A stretch of 5,039 bases of DNA. Origin: Puniceicoccales bacterium (GTDB lineage Bacteria > Verrucomicrobiota > Verrucomicrobiae > Opitutales > LL51). The position numbers and the translations under genes are program-made. The stretch lies in contig JAIRLG010000090.1 in assembly GCA_031259625.1 (NCBI GenBank), forward strand, positions 1 through 5,039. Reading direction: 5' to 3'. The notes under the pieces are model-generated. The model was given only the letters and a program-made list of their open reading frames with translations, had not been told where the DNA came from and ran no database searches. Each line of letters begins with the position of its first letter. The first letter of the stretch is position 1. Below are positions 4,985 to 5,039 of the stretch, piece after piece.

Positions 4985-5039
4985 CCCCAACCAACCCCAC
5001 CACACAAATTCACCCCCACCGTTTACTCGACCCCCCCCT
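4985..5039. other. Low-complexity C/A-rich, nearly G-free terminal tail
   Basis: The last 55 bases are mostly C and A with only two G, and end in a C9 run plus T. I see no gene or site in them. Composition shifts abruptly from the preceding DNA, which suggests a contig edge or low-quality sequence. Confidence 0.5.

Noticed and set aside
4507..5019. Minus-strand open frames downstream of recJ with repeated AFGPL/SVGME patches
   Set aside because: The repeats come from a 55-bp DNA unit that shifts frame between copies, and the frames begin in the low-complexity tail and overlap recJ antisense.
1..5039. CRISPR array, tRNA or rRNA genes, insertion sequence
   Set aside because: There are no regularly spaced identical repeats with unique spacers, no tRNA T-loop or cloverleaf that I can find, no rRNA-like stretch, and no transposase reading frame.

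Overview
The window is high-GC bacterial DNA. It carries one complete, same-strand two-gene unit: a single-chain SecD-SecF protein translocase subunit (389-2902) followed 15 bp later by the single-strand DNA exonuclease RecJ (2918-4642). Both genes start with GTG, both are intact, and both keep the key residues of their families. The fused SecDF with recJ directly downstream, and the style of the SecD N-terminus, resemble what I know of Verrucomicrobiota (Opitutae-like) genomes. The same secDF-recJ neighbourhood also exists in Bacillota, so this assignment is an inference and not a proof. No yajC is present in the 388 bp upstream.

Layout. Positions 1-388 hold no convincing gene. They contain an unusually dense set of inverted repeats: two consecutive long inverted repeats (99-213 with 16-bp perfect arms, 242-359 with 15-bp perfect arms), each packed with smaller perfect hairpins, several with 3-nt loops. 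The second ends four bases before the ribosome-binding sequence in front of secDF. That sequence sits next to a possible 6-codon leader ORF (372-392), whose stop overlaps the secDF start as GTGA. Positions 389-4642 are almost entirely coding. Positions 4643-5039 are again non-coding. They hold degenerate direct repeats (periods of 55 and 36 bp), then a third inverted-repeat element whose arms carry the same CGCCGCCTTTG core as the second upstream element, then a G14...C13 fold-back and a nearly G-free low-complexity tail. That tail looks like a contig edge and may be partly an assembly artefact.

How the parts fit. SecDF uses the proton-motive force to complete protein export through SecYEG. 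RecJ acts in the cytoplasm on 5' ends of single-stranded DNA in recombination and repair. They share no pathway, and their co-transcription is best read as a conserved neighbourhood. The part of the window not explained by known families is the repeat/hairpin system flanking the operon. It could be a REP/BIME-like dispersed palindromic element family, a structured 5' leader controlling secDF, or both. I cannot decide between these from one window.
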